Part shown: positions 50,933 to 64,000 of the stretch, in pieces
Layout of the letters: the number at the start of each line of letters is the position of its first letter
Numbering within the stretch: position 1 is the first letter of the stretch
Source of the DNA: Glandiceps talaboti
Taxonomy: Eukaryota; Hemichordata; Enteropneusta; Spengelidae
Direction: 5' to 3'
NCBI RefSeq assembly: GCF_964340395.1
Contig: NC_135556.1
Location: 14,899,910 to 14,963,909, forward strand
DNA length: 64,000 nt
Notes under the pieces: generated by a model
What the model saw: the letters and a program-made list of their open reading frames with translations, nothing else
Told to the model about the DNA's origin: nothing
Databases searched by the model: none
Made by a program: the position numbers and the translations under genes

Positions 50933-52098
50933 TCAATCTTTAAGTCCTTCATTAATTTTGTATACAACTGAGATGATATAAATACAACTAAATAACAAAC
51001 TACGAAATAACAGAAATAGTTATGCAAATTAAATAGAAGACAGATGGAAATCAAAACTAGAAATAGAATTATTTGACAAAAAATATATATGTATATATTC
51101 TAGTTGTCTCCATAGAGATATTTCACAAATCACATCCAAAAAATAATCTTTTGTTAATGTGGTCTACTGATTTCTTTCATTTTTTTTTGCTTTTGAGTTA
51201 TAATGTAAGAGAAACTTGAAAAATGGAGTGTGCTGAAAATTTAGTAACAAAGGTACAGATGAGAACATTCAGCTAATTCACTTTTGTCTGATTCCTGTAC
51301 TAAAACAGGACCACCTTTAGCAGGAAATTTGTTGCAGTAACATCAGGGTGTAAGAGTAGTAAGCTTTACTTAGATCTCTTGGAAAAGTTGGAAGATAATA
51401 TACATAATAGTATCTTTTACTTTACAAGTTTCATGTGTCATATATAATTCTGAGACGAAAAAAAAATACAAGTTCTTCCCTTTCAGAAAACCTTGTAACA
51501 AAGTTTCTCGCAAATCTTTTTAAAAAAACACAACAAAATCCCCAAAAGCAACAATTTATTTTTTATAGTAAGTATTGATAATCACAAATTTTTTTGTTCA
51601 TACCACTAAGCCAAGATTCTACACAGAGTTGTCCAGTATCAGTTTCAGTTGAATGGTGTTCAAGTAATGTTGTCTTCAGTATAGTGGCCGTATTGGATAT
51701 CACAAATAATGAGATAAATGTGCACTTTACTGATGTCAGATTGATCTACGACATACTCCTAAACTTTGAGGAGTAAAATATCATTGCTATAAAACTATGT
51801 TTATGGTTCACCCACCATCTCTGATAACAAAAAAGTACAAGTTTATGGGAAAAAACAAGTACCACTTATGGTTACACAGTGAAGTGTGACTTCGATCCAG
51901 GCCGCCATCTTGTTTACAAGTCGTCACAAACAACCAATCAACAAAGATGAAATCAAATATAGCTGTCATTGAAGGCCGTGATATAAATTGCTGTATAGGA
52001 GCACGACTACTTTGGCTAGATGCAACTCTTAATTCAACATGTCCAATTCTATTTTAAATTTGGTCGTAGTTGTGCAGGTCTTTCCTCCTGGGATGTTT

Positions 52099-55000
52099 CT
52101 AAGATGTGTATATACCTTCTTCTGCCACTTCAGGTTGATTGAGACTGCTATCCATGCCTAGTAATGCTTCAGTCTGTTTAATCCTACAGTAAAGATGAAT
52201 ATCAAATAAGTAGTTATAGTGGAGAGGTCTTAATTTTCACTTTGTTGTGGTCACATTTGTAACAATTTTAAACCTAAATATACACTTACCTAACACTTGT
52301 AATTGTGCCAATTTGTGTCTTAATGCATGTAAGAAAATTGCCTCGTTTTTAAAAGTTGGTACCATGATATCAATTTCATTTCTTCTAGGATCCTGATGTC
52401 CATGACTGACATGTTCTGATTCTCGCAAACCAGAGCTATTATTTCTTCAGTAGGGACCCGCTCATTAACGGTACTGTAAAACGGTTGTTGTTTGCAACGA
52501 TGCATGTTCTGGGGTTCACCAAACAATTATATGTCAAAGAATGTGTCATACTCTAGTTACTGAAGTTCTGATTATTATGCATGTATGTAAGGATAGCGAG
52601 AGGGACCACAGGGTGCCCCAGATTTAGCATAGCGAGGGCTGGACTTTGGTCACGGCTGCTCAATGTATGGCAATGCATGAAGTCGTGAACAAAACATAAA
52701 CTGTGTGTAAAAGAACTCAGTACTATGGTTACTTTAGTAGGCATGTTTTGATCATTGGTAGTCACTAATAAAACAACATGGGAAGAGAGTGATAACTTCA
52801 TATCTGTGACCTTTACACTACAATCCTCAACAATTCTGGCCTACACTTCTGGCTCAAAAATGGCCTGTGAACAGCGCCTCCTAGTGGCCAAACTATATAT
52901 TTTTTTTTATCTCACTAATACTGGAATATGCATATTATTCATTTAGTTTTCCTAAATGCAATGCCACAGATCTCAGTCATTTAGTGATGATTGTATCAGT
53001 AAATATAATAAAACAAAGAAATTCTTCATATAAAATAAAAATACAAGAAAACTTTCTGATCTTGACTTTTCCATAGAACTTTAAATACAATTGTTAATTT
53101 TCTAGATAAATTAAGAGAAATAATTTGAAAATTGGTGAATTTTGTGTGGCAACAAACAAACATTTTTTAATCATGTTGATAAATCTGTGAACAGAGATAC
53201 GGTGAGTAGACTTTTTCCAAGATGTATAAAGGTGTTTCACAAACATTCCCTTTAAGGGAGAGCACACATGATGTTTAGATGTTTCAGAGGTACACACACA
53301 AACATAAAAATCGTACTTCAGTACTCCATGTACTCACATTTTTGCCATCCTCTCAGCTCGTGAAGTTACGTCAGAACTAATGAATTGGTTGCTTTGTGAT
53401 GATCCTGCTGCACTAGCTTCATTTACAGTGTTATCATCACCTTTGGTATCCATATCACCACCTTTGGTATCCATATCATCACCTTTAGTATCCATATCAC
53501 CACCTTTGGTATCCATATCACCATTTTCGGTACCCATATCACCTCCTTTCGTATATATATGAACACCTTCATCCTTCATATCCTCAATTTTGTCATCCAT
53601 GTCACCATCATCATCCCTAGCACAACCGTTGTCTTTATCATTATCATTATCACCATCATCACCATCTTCTTCTTCTTCACCACTGTCTTTTCCCACATCA
53701 TCACCATCAATACCATGACCATCTTCATTGTCATTGTCACCAGACATAGCCTTTGTGTGGATTTCTGGAATTGATGACTCGTGTTTGGGTGATCCAGACT
53801 GTGTTGACACTATGCTACTTGCAGCAATGGGTTCAGCTGATGTTGCACTTGTCATAGCATCAGTTACCACATTGGCAGTGCTTGTGGTTGGAAACACAGC
53901 AGGCCCTTCAGCCAATTCTTCATCACTATCATCTCGGTGAGACAAGTATGATTTCACTCTAGAATGATCAATAACTCCTTGCGTTGTACTTGTGATTTCT
54001 TCATTATCTCCTGAAGACATCGCGACATTGGGATATCGAGCTCCAATGTCCTGATCTGATGATGTTGCAGGTACTGTTACAATCTCTGTAAAATCAAGCA
54101 TGAAATGTTATGTAAATATTTCTACAAAGAACACATTCAATTTCTACAACTAAATCATACATGAATATTCTGAGTATTTTCTGTACACAAACATTTTTCC
54201 ACCTGATAATTTTACACGGGATAAACAGGGCTCCCCTAGCAATTAAAACATTCAGCCACTTGATTAGCCAATTTCACCACTTTCATTTCAATAAACATCG
54301 GTCACTAACTTTGGGCTTTAAAGGACACACTAGTCAACTCCACAGTTCTCTATGTTTGCCCTACTAACCTACTAACAACATGGTTATGAAATGTTATCTT
54401 AACAGATTTCTACTTACCTACAGGTGTTCCTTGCATTAGGGCTGGTTGAGATGAGTGGTACCTTGCCCTTGGAGGAACTTTAGCTGCAGGCAGTGTATCA
54501 GAGGTTCGAGGAGACTGAAACGTAAATTACAAAATTGCAATGACTTAGTGGAGGTGTTGAAATTAAATCAAGCATTTATTATACTATAGAAAAGATGAAA
54601 TTGTTGTTTGAGTTTGCAGCAGTTCATTGTCCTCACCAACGCCTGTGCCCATTTTACAATTTTTGTAATATACCAAATGTTTAGGTTTAAAACAAACTAT
54701 ACATTGTTAAAAAAACTACCTGTGATTGCAACAAGTGAAGGCGAGATTCCACCAGTGTTAGTCTTCCTAGAACAGATTGTAAGGTAGGATCACCGATTGG
54801 CATAGAAACATTTCTGGTTTCACCATGTTCTTGTTTATCCCTGGTCAAGTCTGTCACCTCTGCTTCCACTCTCTGCAGACGTTCCATGATCATACCCATG
54901 GTCTCCTCAAGCTGTGTCAGTCTCATCTCAAGTGGCTCCATTGACTGTATCCAACAACATTAAAAACCATGAATTTAGTCATTAATCCCCATTCTACCAG

Positions 55001-58000
55001 AGGTATCTGTTTGTATACAGAAACTTCGAGTTTGCAAAAAACAGGATTAACCCTTACAATGCCATGTCTGCGTATATGCAGATAGTCCCTGCTGGGTTCC
55101 TACACTATGTCTGCATCTATGCATTACAAACAAGTTTTCACATTTGCATAAGCCCAATTTTCACCTCTTCACCTCATATCTGGGTAAATTATTCATTTGA
55201 CAATATACGTAATGTGTGAATAAAGGAAAACATAGGATTGATTGTATGTTTTATTATTCCTTTCAAGTTAAAATTGATAATTTTAGAGTAGGTAAGATCC
55301 TACTCTGTAGTGGAAAAAGTCATTGGCCTAGGGAGTCTTTTGTATGAAAAGTCCTTGGCCTAGGGAGTCTTTTGCATGAACACTATATGGCATCATGTTA
55401 TACTGAAGACATTAGAGTGCTCGAAGTCAAATAAAGATATTGTGGTCAACTATTGTCGCTTCCAGGGAAACTGGAATATTTTGCAATCTCATCAAAATAC
55501 TGTCACATTATTTGAAATTATAATATTATCGGTCTTTTGATTAGACTTACAGCTGCTCCTCTCATGTCTGGTTCTGGGGATACATTGGAACTCCTGTAAC
55601 CATCATCCATGCCTCTGTGTTCTCCATCCGAATTTTTGACTGGTACTTGTGGTCTCTTTACAGGTACTGGAAGGTGGCTACAATCAGCTTTAGTTACAGA
55701 TACAGATATCTCACCCTGTGGCAGGGTTTGGCTGTCTACTTGTACCTTATCAGCTGTGTACAAACTATCATGTACATCTGTAAATGAAATATACACTTTG
55801 ATGTGTTTGTTTTATACAGTATTTCTGCACTCTAAGAAATAATACCATTAATCAAATTACTGTAAACCTAGATATTTTCACTACTACAAAATTTTGTGTG
55901 CTTTTACAGTCTTCAGCTAGTTCTCAAAGACTAATTTTCACAAATCACCAAACTGGTGCATTGTGTTCATGTACAAGAAGGCATTTTAGTCACTACTTAT
56001 GTTTGCGTTTTTGTTTTCCAGCGAAATTAGCAAAAATGAGTCAAGCGAAAATTTCCAGATTTACAGTATTATATAGGTCCTCCCTAGGACTTTGATAAGT
56101 ATTTTGTTCGAATTTCCATCTTACAATTTCTTCAAAACAACATGAATCCATAAAAACTAACGTTTTATTACAAATTTACCACAGTTTTATAATCACTGAC
56201 ATCACAGAGCTATGTATACCTCAGTTGTTACTTGGCACAAAATGTAACTTGATTGTTATGACTACTAGCTATTGCAATAAAACATATATAAACTCAGTAA
56301 TGAAATTTTTACTCACAGAGTTGAAACATTTCTTGGAAGCAAATCCCAAATTTTCACAGACGTCTTGTCAGCATCTTCAGGGGTGTTGTCACGTTTCTCA
56401 GAAGACAAGACGTCGCTGACAAGACGTCGGCGAAAATTTGGGATTCGCTTCCTAGAAATATTTTGACTCAGAGTAGAAATTTCATTACTAAGTATGAACC
56501 CACAGTCCATGAAAATTCATTCTCGCATATATAAACTCATTTTGCTATGACCTGTACACTTTGATGACATACAGATTTTATGAATAAAGTAGCTACTTGT
56601 AATGAGGAACAAATGTATTCAAATGAGTAAAGTAGCTACTTGTAATGAAGAACAAATTTATTTAAATGAGTGAAGTGGCTAATTGCAATATGACAGATAA
56701 TTGCAATGAGAACCAAATTTATTGAAAACTAAGGTTATTTGTAGTCTCGCTGCTAGACTCGTGACTATCATCCCTAAGCTTTGTGTGCCGTGTGGCACAG
56801 CCGCGAGAAGAGAACATAAACATGTGGGACGATAGTCATGAGTCTGGCAGCAAGACTAGGTTATTTGCCGTCCCCAAAGCAATTAGCACGATATAAGATT
56901 ATGGTCTTTCTAATTTTTCAACCTGTTATTTTCAAAGCTTTTCACTAAAGCTTACAACAGATGACAGTACCGTAACATGAACATCCTACGCAATATCACT
57001 GTCATCTACACTTCATGTCTGAATAGGTTTCTATCTTTGGGCTCAGTGACAAAAATGCAGCATTGCCACTAGGGGGCGCTGTTTAATTTAAAAACAGTAA
57101 TCATTTTACCTGCTCTTTCAATGTAGAAGTTTACAAACTACTGTTTTCCATTTGACCTACGTCTGACCCTTCCAATGTTTATCTGACAAATTTGGGTGAA
57201 AATCTAAAGGTCAAATGTGCCAAAAATTGAAACTATCTTAATAATTGTACAAATCAAGGTAGGTGCCGGATTAAAAGCTGAAATGTTTGGACTCAGAAAG
57301 CTGAATTTGAATATCTGTTTTAAAAAAAAACACTTATCAACACTTATCAATGGAGGTAAGTGTTTTCCTTGTTTGGTAACATGGTTGAAAAGAATAGCAC
57401 AGTACATATAAGTTGTTTCAATGAAAAACCTCAACTTACCAACTACTTGTGCAGATACTTTTGCAGTTTTTGACTTAAATGAAGAGACATTCTGTAAATT
57501 AGAAGAAAAAGAAAAAAATTATCGATAAGTTAGAGCCATTAGTAACAAATAGTTCAAAGTTTCCTTAAGACTTTAATTCAATTCTCATTTCTAAGTCATT
57601 CAGATGATTGTGAAATGAAAGTAACATCAACATGTACACATACACTTACTTTTTTTAAAAAACTTTTTATTTTTCATTTTCAACCACCTGACCCATCAAT
57701 TTTTTAGGTGTTACGATGAGAAACATAGCATTATGTATGGGCAAATCATCACCAATTTGATAAATGGGTGTGAACTATTCAACAGTGAAAAGTTACTTGA
57801 AGTGAACAAGGTTGTGTTGGGATTGGGGGTGGGAGATGGGGGGGGGGGGAAAGAGGCTGAACTAACAATGTAGATATACTTACAATTGTACTGATTATAT
57901 ATACTCACCTTTTGTTTGGTAAAGGACTTTGAACCTCTGGTTATTTCCTGGTTCTTTTGTTTCACTAAATTAAGGATGTCACAGGTTATGATGATTTTCC

Positions 58001-60064
58001 TTTCTACAAACCCAGGAGTCATTATTTGGTCCTTCGTCAGTGATGGTTTATAACTGAAAATGTCTCTAAGAATCTAAAAAAAAGATATTCCAGTCACATT
58101 TAGATACATGTGTATAACTACAGACCTTGCACTGGTGGCAAGTCAAGAAATAAACCAATCATAGTAGAGTAAAGACATCAAAGTTGCATGAGTCAGAAGC
58201 TATCATTTAATCAAATAACTCTAGAATTAAATGACAGGGTAGCATCTATCTATGCTGTTACAATATATAAATATCAGATAACCAAAGTACGCGAGTTATC
58301 ATGGACTCTCTACCATGTCATACTTTAAACTCCAGTTTTGAAATCCAAATTTCCAACATTTGATGTACATTTTGTACAAGCATGAATTCTGCACATGCAC
58401 GCATGCATGCACACACACACACACACGCACACACACATGCACGCATGCACACCCACATATTTAAATTACATAATGATCTGCCATTTGTAGCAGTTTGTTG
58501 TCAAGATGCATGAGCTAGAACTTTCAAATTTGTTGGGTAAAAACTCAAATTGATTTCTCATGAAACTGTAACTGTTGTAAACTCTGAATAAAAGACTTTT
58601 TGTTTTAAAAAAAATAACCCTAAATCATCAAGTCTCATTGTTCAGATGACAGAACTTACTTTAAAAACAGTTTCCACAAATCTGAAATCATTCTTAACAT
58701 ACAGTAGTGATAAACCAGATGAAGATAACAATTCTGCTACAGGCTGTGAATATTCCAGGAAAGCATAGTGCCAAACTGGTCGAACAGCAGTGATCGTACC
58801 CTCCATAATCCTACAATAGAATATTTAATTTGAGGACTTCAAGAGGTAGAAATGATGCAAGTTCACACTTCAGAGATGGCCTGTTTACTGCGCTGTCGAG
58901 ATACATCATTAGCTGGTCATACCTCCTAGCCCTCATATTCTCCAGTAAACACTTTTTAAGAGAAGGCATGGCAACTAATACAATGCAGTGTCACTTTCAC
59001 ACACAAAAACCTACCCCTCACCATGGGCAATCATGACTGTAAGGGCTCCATTGTCTATGCCCAAACCCCCTCATTTGATTACCAGTACGTTCGGATAAAA
59101 TCTACTCTTATTGCAACCCCTTCTCATTCTCCACATATTTTAACCCTAGGTTTCCCACTAAAATTCTTTTACATATGGAAATCACTGGATGTTTAACCGA
59201 ATCCCCTCTATTTTATTATGATGTTTCCAAAGCATGGCAAAATCATTGTGCTGAATAACCAAACTAAATTTTTGCAATTTCGGAATTAAAAAAAAATCAT
59301 CATTTATTTATTTATCAAACCATGAGTCAAAGAAATGATTACAAAATCAATTATTTATTCATAAAATTGTGCTGATGAGTAAAAGAATTTCCTTTACAAA
59401 ATTGATGGATGACATCGTAGTCTCCTGTGGTGCAGTTTTCTTGATAAAAAATTACAGTGACATGATTTTTTAGTGCTTTACTTTTTTGTAAACCCAACAA
59501 ACAAACAAACAAACAAACAAACAAACAAACAAACAAACAAAAATAAGAGATGACGGTTGAGGCATGTGAGCATATGAGAATGGGAAATGCCAAGGAAATG
59601 TATTATGCCTCGACATTAGTCATTAGGGTGCAACATAAAACACAAAAAAGCAGGGTTCTTATAACCATATCTTGTGACATTCCAAATCAAGGCCTGGTAC
59701 AGGTAAATTCAGCCATGTCAAATCAATGCCTTTTTCAGTTGGTGAATTCGTGGAGGACCTTCCTACCTCTAGACTATGGTGAATGGATTTGAGGGGTCAC
59801 TAATATTTTCATGATTTTCAGCCAAGGAAGGGACTATTTTTCTTGTCATGGAGCCTGAGGGTGGGTATATAGCACGAGGCTCTACCTTCTTGGTCTAATA
59901 TTCACACCACTAACATTGCAACAACAAAACAATTGGTTGTACAAGGTGACTGTCTAGACGAACTGAGGGTGTTCTTACCCTTTCTCTATCTCCCCTGGGT
60001 ATTTCATGTGCCGAAGCTGTGTTCGCAGTTTCCTCAGGTTGTTTTTTATATCTCCGGTTGCCAT
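52099..60064 (-). CDS. CEP44: Centrosomal protein CEP44
   Basis: Nine exons on the minus strand: 60064-59979, 58810-58660, 58073-57909, 57491-57440, 55777-55551, 54944-54720, 54514-54418, 54085-53338 and 52183-52099, joined in frame to 611 residues. The N-terminus MATGDIKNNLRKL matches vertebrate CEP44 (MATGDLKRSLRNL); VKNDFRFVETVFK and SYKPSLTKDQ follow the family pattern, as does the KM-x-x-x-T-x-x-LL end. CEP44 binds microtubules and is needed for centriole maturation. Exon 6 is coiled-coil-like (MEPLEMRLTQLEETMGMIME). Exon 8 has a long acidic stretch followed by GDMDTKG/GDDMDTKG repeats; the human protein, about 390 residues, lacks it. Intron 5'-3' phases are consistent throughout. Neighbour FBXO8 is divergent on the other strand. 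Confidence 0.9.
52290..52405 (-). other. Possible alternative cassette exon of CEP44
   Basis: A 116-bp segment between CEP44 exons 8 and 9 is flanked by an acceptor (CATGTCAG) and a strong donor (GTTAG|GTAAGTG). It is open in the phase left by exon 8 and contains NEAIFLHALRHKLAQLQVLG. Including it would shift exon 9 to a short ending (LNRLKHY, stop). The direct exon 8 to 9 join fits the family better, so this is optional or cryptic. Confidence 0.3.
56296..56489. mobile_element. Palindromic element in CEP44 intron 4
   Basis: Arms of about 90 bp: AGTAATGAAATTT(T/C)TACTC, GGAAGC(A/G)AATCCCAAATTTTC and GACGTCTTGTCAGC appear on the left and as reverse complement on the right. No coding capacity. 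Probably a MITE. Confidence 0.7.
56741..56858. mobile_element. Palindromic element flanked by a 9-bp direct repeat
   Basis: TAGTCT(C/T)GCTGC(T/C)AGACTC(G/A)TGACTATC(A/G)TCCC is present as an inverted pair around a non-palindromic centre. GGTTATTTG occurs directly on both sides, which could be a target-site duplication. It lies in CEP44 intron 4. Confidence 0.6.
59496..59541. repeat. (CAAA)n microsatellite
   Basis: Eleven tetranucleotide units in CEP44 intron 1. Confidence 0.9.
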
Positions 60065-62957
60065 CTTCGAAAAAGTATAGATGAGTACACTTTATACTGT
60101 TGTGACCTGCAATTACATTCAAAATAACGTGTTTCCTTTGGATTTTGACGTTAACAAAATCTCAAATTACAAGAAGTACGACGTCATGAACGTGTCACTG
60201 CATGTCACTCCACCGACTGAATGAGTGGTTTTTCTGTCTCTATCATCTATGCTATAAAATTCGAGGGGAAAAAAGAAACCAGTCCACTATATACTAACAG
60301 ACAAAACTTACTTTAAATAAAGATTTGCAGAATTGTCTACACACATTCACATCAGGTTAAACGTGGAACACACATTTCAACATGAACTTCTTGTACGAGC
60401 TCACGGTATTTTGATCCAGGTGCAATGTTTTGAATATCCCGCTGATAATTTACTGCTTGATGAAACGGCAATTGCTATTGGTTTACTTGATTACGGCGAT
60501 TGTGAATATGGGGCAACAACATAACGTAAATGTTCATAACTTAAACATTTACAAGGTTATTAGTGTATAAATTGTATATATTGGTACAAAATACTGTTTT
60601 CATTAGTAGATTCGTAGCAGTAATTCACGTGGTAATGGTAAAGAAGTATGTTTTCTTTGCCGACACTTGTCAGCATACCCTATCTTACGAATGGTAAAGG
60701 TCGATAGTTCTCTATGGCCAATCAGAGAATGCGTATCGTGTACAAGGTTGACGCTCGACGTTATTTTTACCTTCACAGAAGAGAATTCGATTATAGTCCA
60801 GCGTAGATTTATCTACATTTCGCATATTATACGACAAAGTTCTCATTTTTACCTTTTAAATACTTTGCTTATAATAGTTTGATAAATATATTTATAAATT
60901 ATTATTGTTATTTGAAATTTTTTATCGTAGCTTGTACTACGAACATAATAGTTGTCATTTTTAAAGACCTCTGAACTCATACGCAATCTCGGACATGTCA
61001 TCTCGGTACACGGTGGAAGAGATGAAGTCATTCCCCAAATAATAGCTGTGAGTAACCCAAACAAACTCTATTACTGATGAGAAAGGCGCAAGGGGATGAT
61101 AAGTAGTCGTGCCTGTAGCTCGATGGTTCCGATGGTGGAAAGGTGTCGTATCCAGTGAGTATTTTGACGTTTATTGCGATCTTGTTGTGCCACAGGCACA
61201 GATGGCACCACACCGCATTAATGTTTTGATCGGCTGTTTTTTGGTTGTAAATGTAAACAAAGCCATGCGACATAGTCTTTCGAATTCTTGTGTCGCTCGG
61301 ATAGAATAATTACGAAGGTATCCTTCTTCGGGGTCTCTCCTCCATCAGTTTAGTATTAAATTTTAATATATGGTACCACTAACTCTCACTTTTAGCAGAC
61401 GAGATCGGTGTGTTCTTGTTTTTTCGATTGCATTATTTTTATTTGTGAATACTCAAAGTTTATAATATGTTTGTTATTATATTAAACAAGTTACCCCGGT
61501 ATTTGCATGTAAGACGATAACGACCTTTGGTATTTTGTCAAAAAATTAAAAGTAATGTCACTAAATATTTAGTCCAAAATTGATTTTCAGTGAAAATTTT
61601 CCTATATTATTTCTTTTTAATTTGTGTATACCATTACCAGTGTTTTTATCATTGTGTAATGTGACTATGATATCAAACCTCCAGACGAGGTCGTAGCCTC
61701 AGTTTTATGTACACAGATTAGTGAAAAGTGATATAGATAGACAGATATATATGTAAAATACAAATCATAAACATGCACAATGTTATTATAGGCAGGATCA
61801 CTTCAACAATCTAAGATTGTCACAATCTCTTAGAACTGAAAGGTCATTTGCGAATGATGTGATCTGTAAAGCAGCTTTTGTAAGTACAATTAGACACCAA
61901 TCCTCAATATTTTTTCTTTGTTCAGCCACAAAAACTGATTAACCTAAGGTGCCCTGTCACTACGAGTCGAAAGACAGCTTGTGACAAAACACTTAGGTGA
62001 CTAATAGTTTCCAGCTGTATGAAGAAAAATATTTTGAAAAATCAAATAATTGTACGTGTAGAAGCTTAATTTTTGAAAGAAATTGAGAAAATAATGGTGA
62101 CCTTGAGTGTTTTGACTCACATTTTTAGCACCACAGAACCAATTTAAATTATGTAAACATGCATAGTCATGACGTAGAACAAACCAGGATAAAAATTCCA
62201 TATTGTCTGTTCTAACATGACAACTTGGCTTGTACATGGTACATGAAGACCAAATCTGACTTGTCCAGCACTACTTGCCTCTCAACTCATATTACAACCA
62301 TGTCTGAACTTTAAAAAAAGTTATCGCGGCAACATGAACAAACAGCCATGCAGAAGTATTATGTTGTGAGGAACATATAAGTTTTATATGATATCTCCTC
62401 CAGATACATTAAGATACGTTGTGTTGTTCCACCCTCACCGACCTCCTCAATGCAGGGAGGGGGTTGACCGATGTGTGAGGGTGCTCCGTCACAGTGTACC
62501 TTACAGACTATCCATAATCGTCCTCCAGACAACTAGATTATAGATAGACAGAAATTTGGTTAAATTTGAAAATCAAAGCACTGTATGTCTCCTATTATTA
62601 ACCTGTTCATTGTCACCAACACTACCGAGTGATTTTGTGTCCATACATGCACAAGCATGCTATTCCATGAAGCCTGCAGCGAGTCAACTGAAATAGGTTT
62701 CATATATTCCTCTTACAGAATTGACCACTGCTATCACAGCTGTAACGGATATTTGCAACCTTCAGTATAGCATCTCTGCAGAAGCACCATTCCATACAAG
62801 TTTAGGTGTTATTGGAGTCCAGTTTTAACAAGAGTGATTCTTCCTGTGTGACATCCATATGATACGACCAGAAGACTAGTATATCTGTCGGATTGGGACT
62901 TCTAGACATAAACAAGCTCAAATATTTACATTTGATGAGCTCAGAATAGACACAAAG
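60065..62957. other. Intergenic region between divergent CEP44 and FBXO8
   Basis: The region must contain both promoters and any untranslated first exon of FBXO8. Acceptor-like CTCTTACAG near 62718 could begin a leader exon, but no donor upstream can be paired with it confidently. A palindromic element lies at 62407-62513. Otherwise nothing is recognised. Confidence 0.5.
62407..62513. mobile_element. Palindromic dispersed element, second copy
   Basis: Ends AAGATACGTTGTG and CAGTGTACCTTACAGAC are imperfect inverted repeats, as are the inner CCACCCTCACCGA and TGTGTGAGGGTG blocks. It shares CCGTCAC(A/G)G(T/C)GTACCTTACAGACTA with the element at 15583-15668. Confidence 0.6.
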
Positions 62958-63184
62958 ATGGGGCAGTCTTTAAAGAGAGTGAACAATACAAGCAATCTAA
63001 CTCTGACCGCTAGACACAGAAACGTCTTAGAGGAGCTGAGAGAGAGATTTCCAGATATAACAGAACTTCCTCCTGAATTAGGACTGCTTGTGTTGTCTAA
63101 TCTAAGTGCTACAGATTTATATCTAGCTGCTTGTGTCAATCCATTCTGGGCCAATCTAGCCTATGATGAAATGCTATGGAGCAG
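62958..63184 (+). CDS. FBXO8: F-box only protein 8, first coding exon (partial gene)
   Basis: The frame from ATG at 62958 encodes MGQSLKRVNN and an F-box, LPPELGLLVLSNLSATDLYL followed by AACV and DEMLWS, ending at the donor AGCAG|GTATGT (phase 2). Human FBXO8 starts MGQGLWR and has LPPELSFTILSYLNATDLCL at the same place, so the family call is strong. The F-box binds SKP1 in SCF ubiquitin ligases; in FBXO8 a Sec7 domain, active on Arf GTPases in relatives, follows, and should be encoded by exons right of the window. Gly2 could be myristoylated but Ser6 is absent. The linker before the F-box is shorter than in human. The gene is divergent from CEP44. Confidence 0.88.
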
Positions 63185-64000
63185 GTATGTTGTCTTTTGG
63201 AATGTGTACTGCTTAGGTTAGGAGTTTACTTTGGTCAAGGGTTATACTATTATACTGTCGACAGTGTCAAGCCAGTAATGTGTTGAGTTAGATACTGGAT
63301 AGCCAAGTCTTTGGACTAAGCTAGTGCATAGCATTATAACTCTATCATACACCCTATAACATGCTCCATCTTTGCATTTGCCTGTTGTCATGGCAACTGT
63401 TTTAAAGGGCTATCATTCAATACCATTTTCCATGCCATAATCTCATTAGTGGTGGCATTATTCTAGTAGATAGGATTATTCTTAGGCAGACTAACAAGAA
63501 AGCTCACTGGCTAATCTAGTGGTTCACTGCAGGTTAGCAGCAGGGTAATTAAAAAACAGGATACGTACATATCGGTATGTAAATGTGCCCCAAAAAGGTA
63601 ACTATGAACACATTTATACACGTGAATAAAATAAAATGCAAAGTTAATGCATTTCCTATTAATAATTAATAATTTAATTTCTTTAAAAAAAACACACTAC
63701 ACTGTGTCTCAGTGCTCATTACAATTTACAAGGTTAAAAATGAAAAACAAAAAACAATACCAAGTAAACAAGGCTAAAATGACAGCGACAATAACACAAA
63801 ATTAAGTCAGCAAAATGATAAAATTACGTAGTTTTCAGTGCACAAAAAACACACCCGGTAATATTGAGTTGAGTTTGTAAGATAACGTTTAAAAGATTCA
63901 AATGTACCATCCGAGCGAATGTTTTTTTTTTTCTTATTCAAAATAGTTTGTGCAGGGAATTACTCCCAAGAGAATGTTAAAAGATAGCTGATTCCACAGA
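63185..64000 (+). other. First coding intron of FBXO8
   Basis: No exon resembling the Sec7 part of FBXO8 is visible before the window ends. AT-rich sequence without recognised elements. Confidence 0.6.

Overview
The window is genomic DNA from an animal. It is AT-rich, has GT-AG introns and carries very dense tetranucleotide microsatellites. Two single-copy genes at the right end, CEP44 and FBXO8, are animal genes, and the tandem ARM-TIR-SAM family fills the left three quarters. The simple-repeat load and this gene family suggest an invertebrate bilaterian, possibly marine (a lophotrochozoan or an invertebrate deuterostome). I cannot name the species.

Positions 239-47,772, minus strand: a tandem array of paralogues that all transcribe leftwards. 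I reconstructed five complete six-exon genes (copies B, C, D, F, G), one gene cut by the left window edge (copy A, last exon missing) and one orphan first-exon fragment (copy E). Every complete copy has the intron phases 0,1,1,1,1, an exon 2 of exactly 160 bp and an exon 4 of exactly 102 bp, and every joined reading frame is a multiple of three (580 to 685 residues). The encoded proteins are armadillo-type helical repeats (exons 1-3), a TIR domain (exons 3-5) resembling that of the NAD-cleaving enzyme SARM1, and a C-terminal SAM domain (exon 6). SARM1 itself is ARM-SAM-SAM-TIR, so this is a rearranged layout. All copies except F begin with an N-myristoylation signal. Copy F has lost the putative catalytic glutamate and the first TIR strand motif, and looks like a pseudoenzyme. 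A tandem segmental duplication (about 25.7-29.0 kb and 29.4-33.5 kb) created fragment E.

Positions 50.9-60.1 kb, minus strand: CEP44, a centriole protein gene, in nine exons encoding 611 residues with an acidic, repeat-containing insertion near its C-terminus. Positions 62,958 onwards, plus strand: the first coding exon of FBXO8. To my knowledge these two genes are also head-to-head neighbours in human, so this is probably an old conserved gene pair.

Non-coding sequence holds many microsatellites, two minisatellite families rich in ACGTCA motifs, and several foldback (palindromic) elements that look like small non-autonomous transposons. No RNA genes, CRISPR arrays or intact autonomous transposons were recognised.
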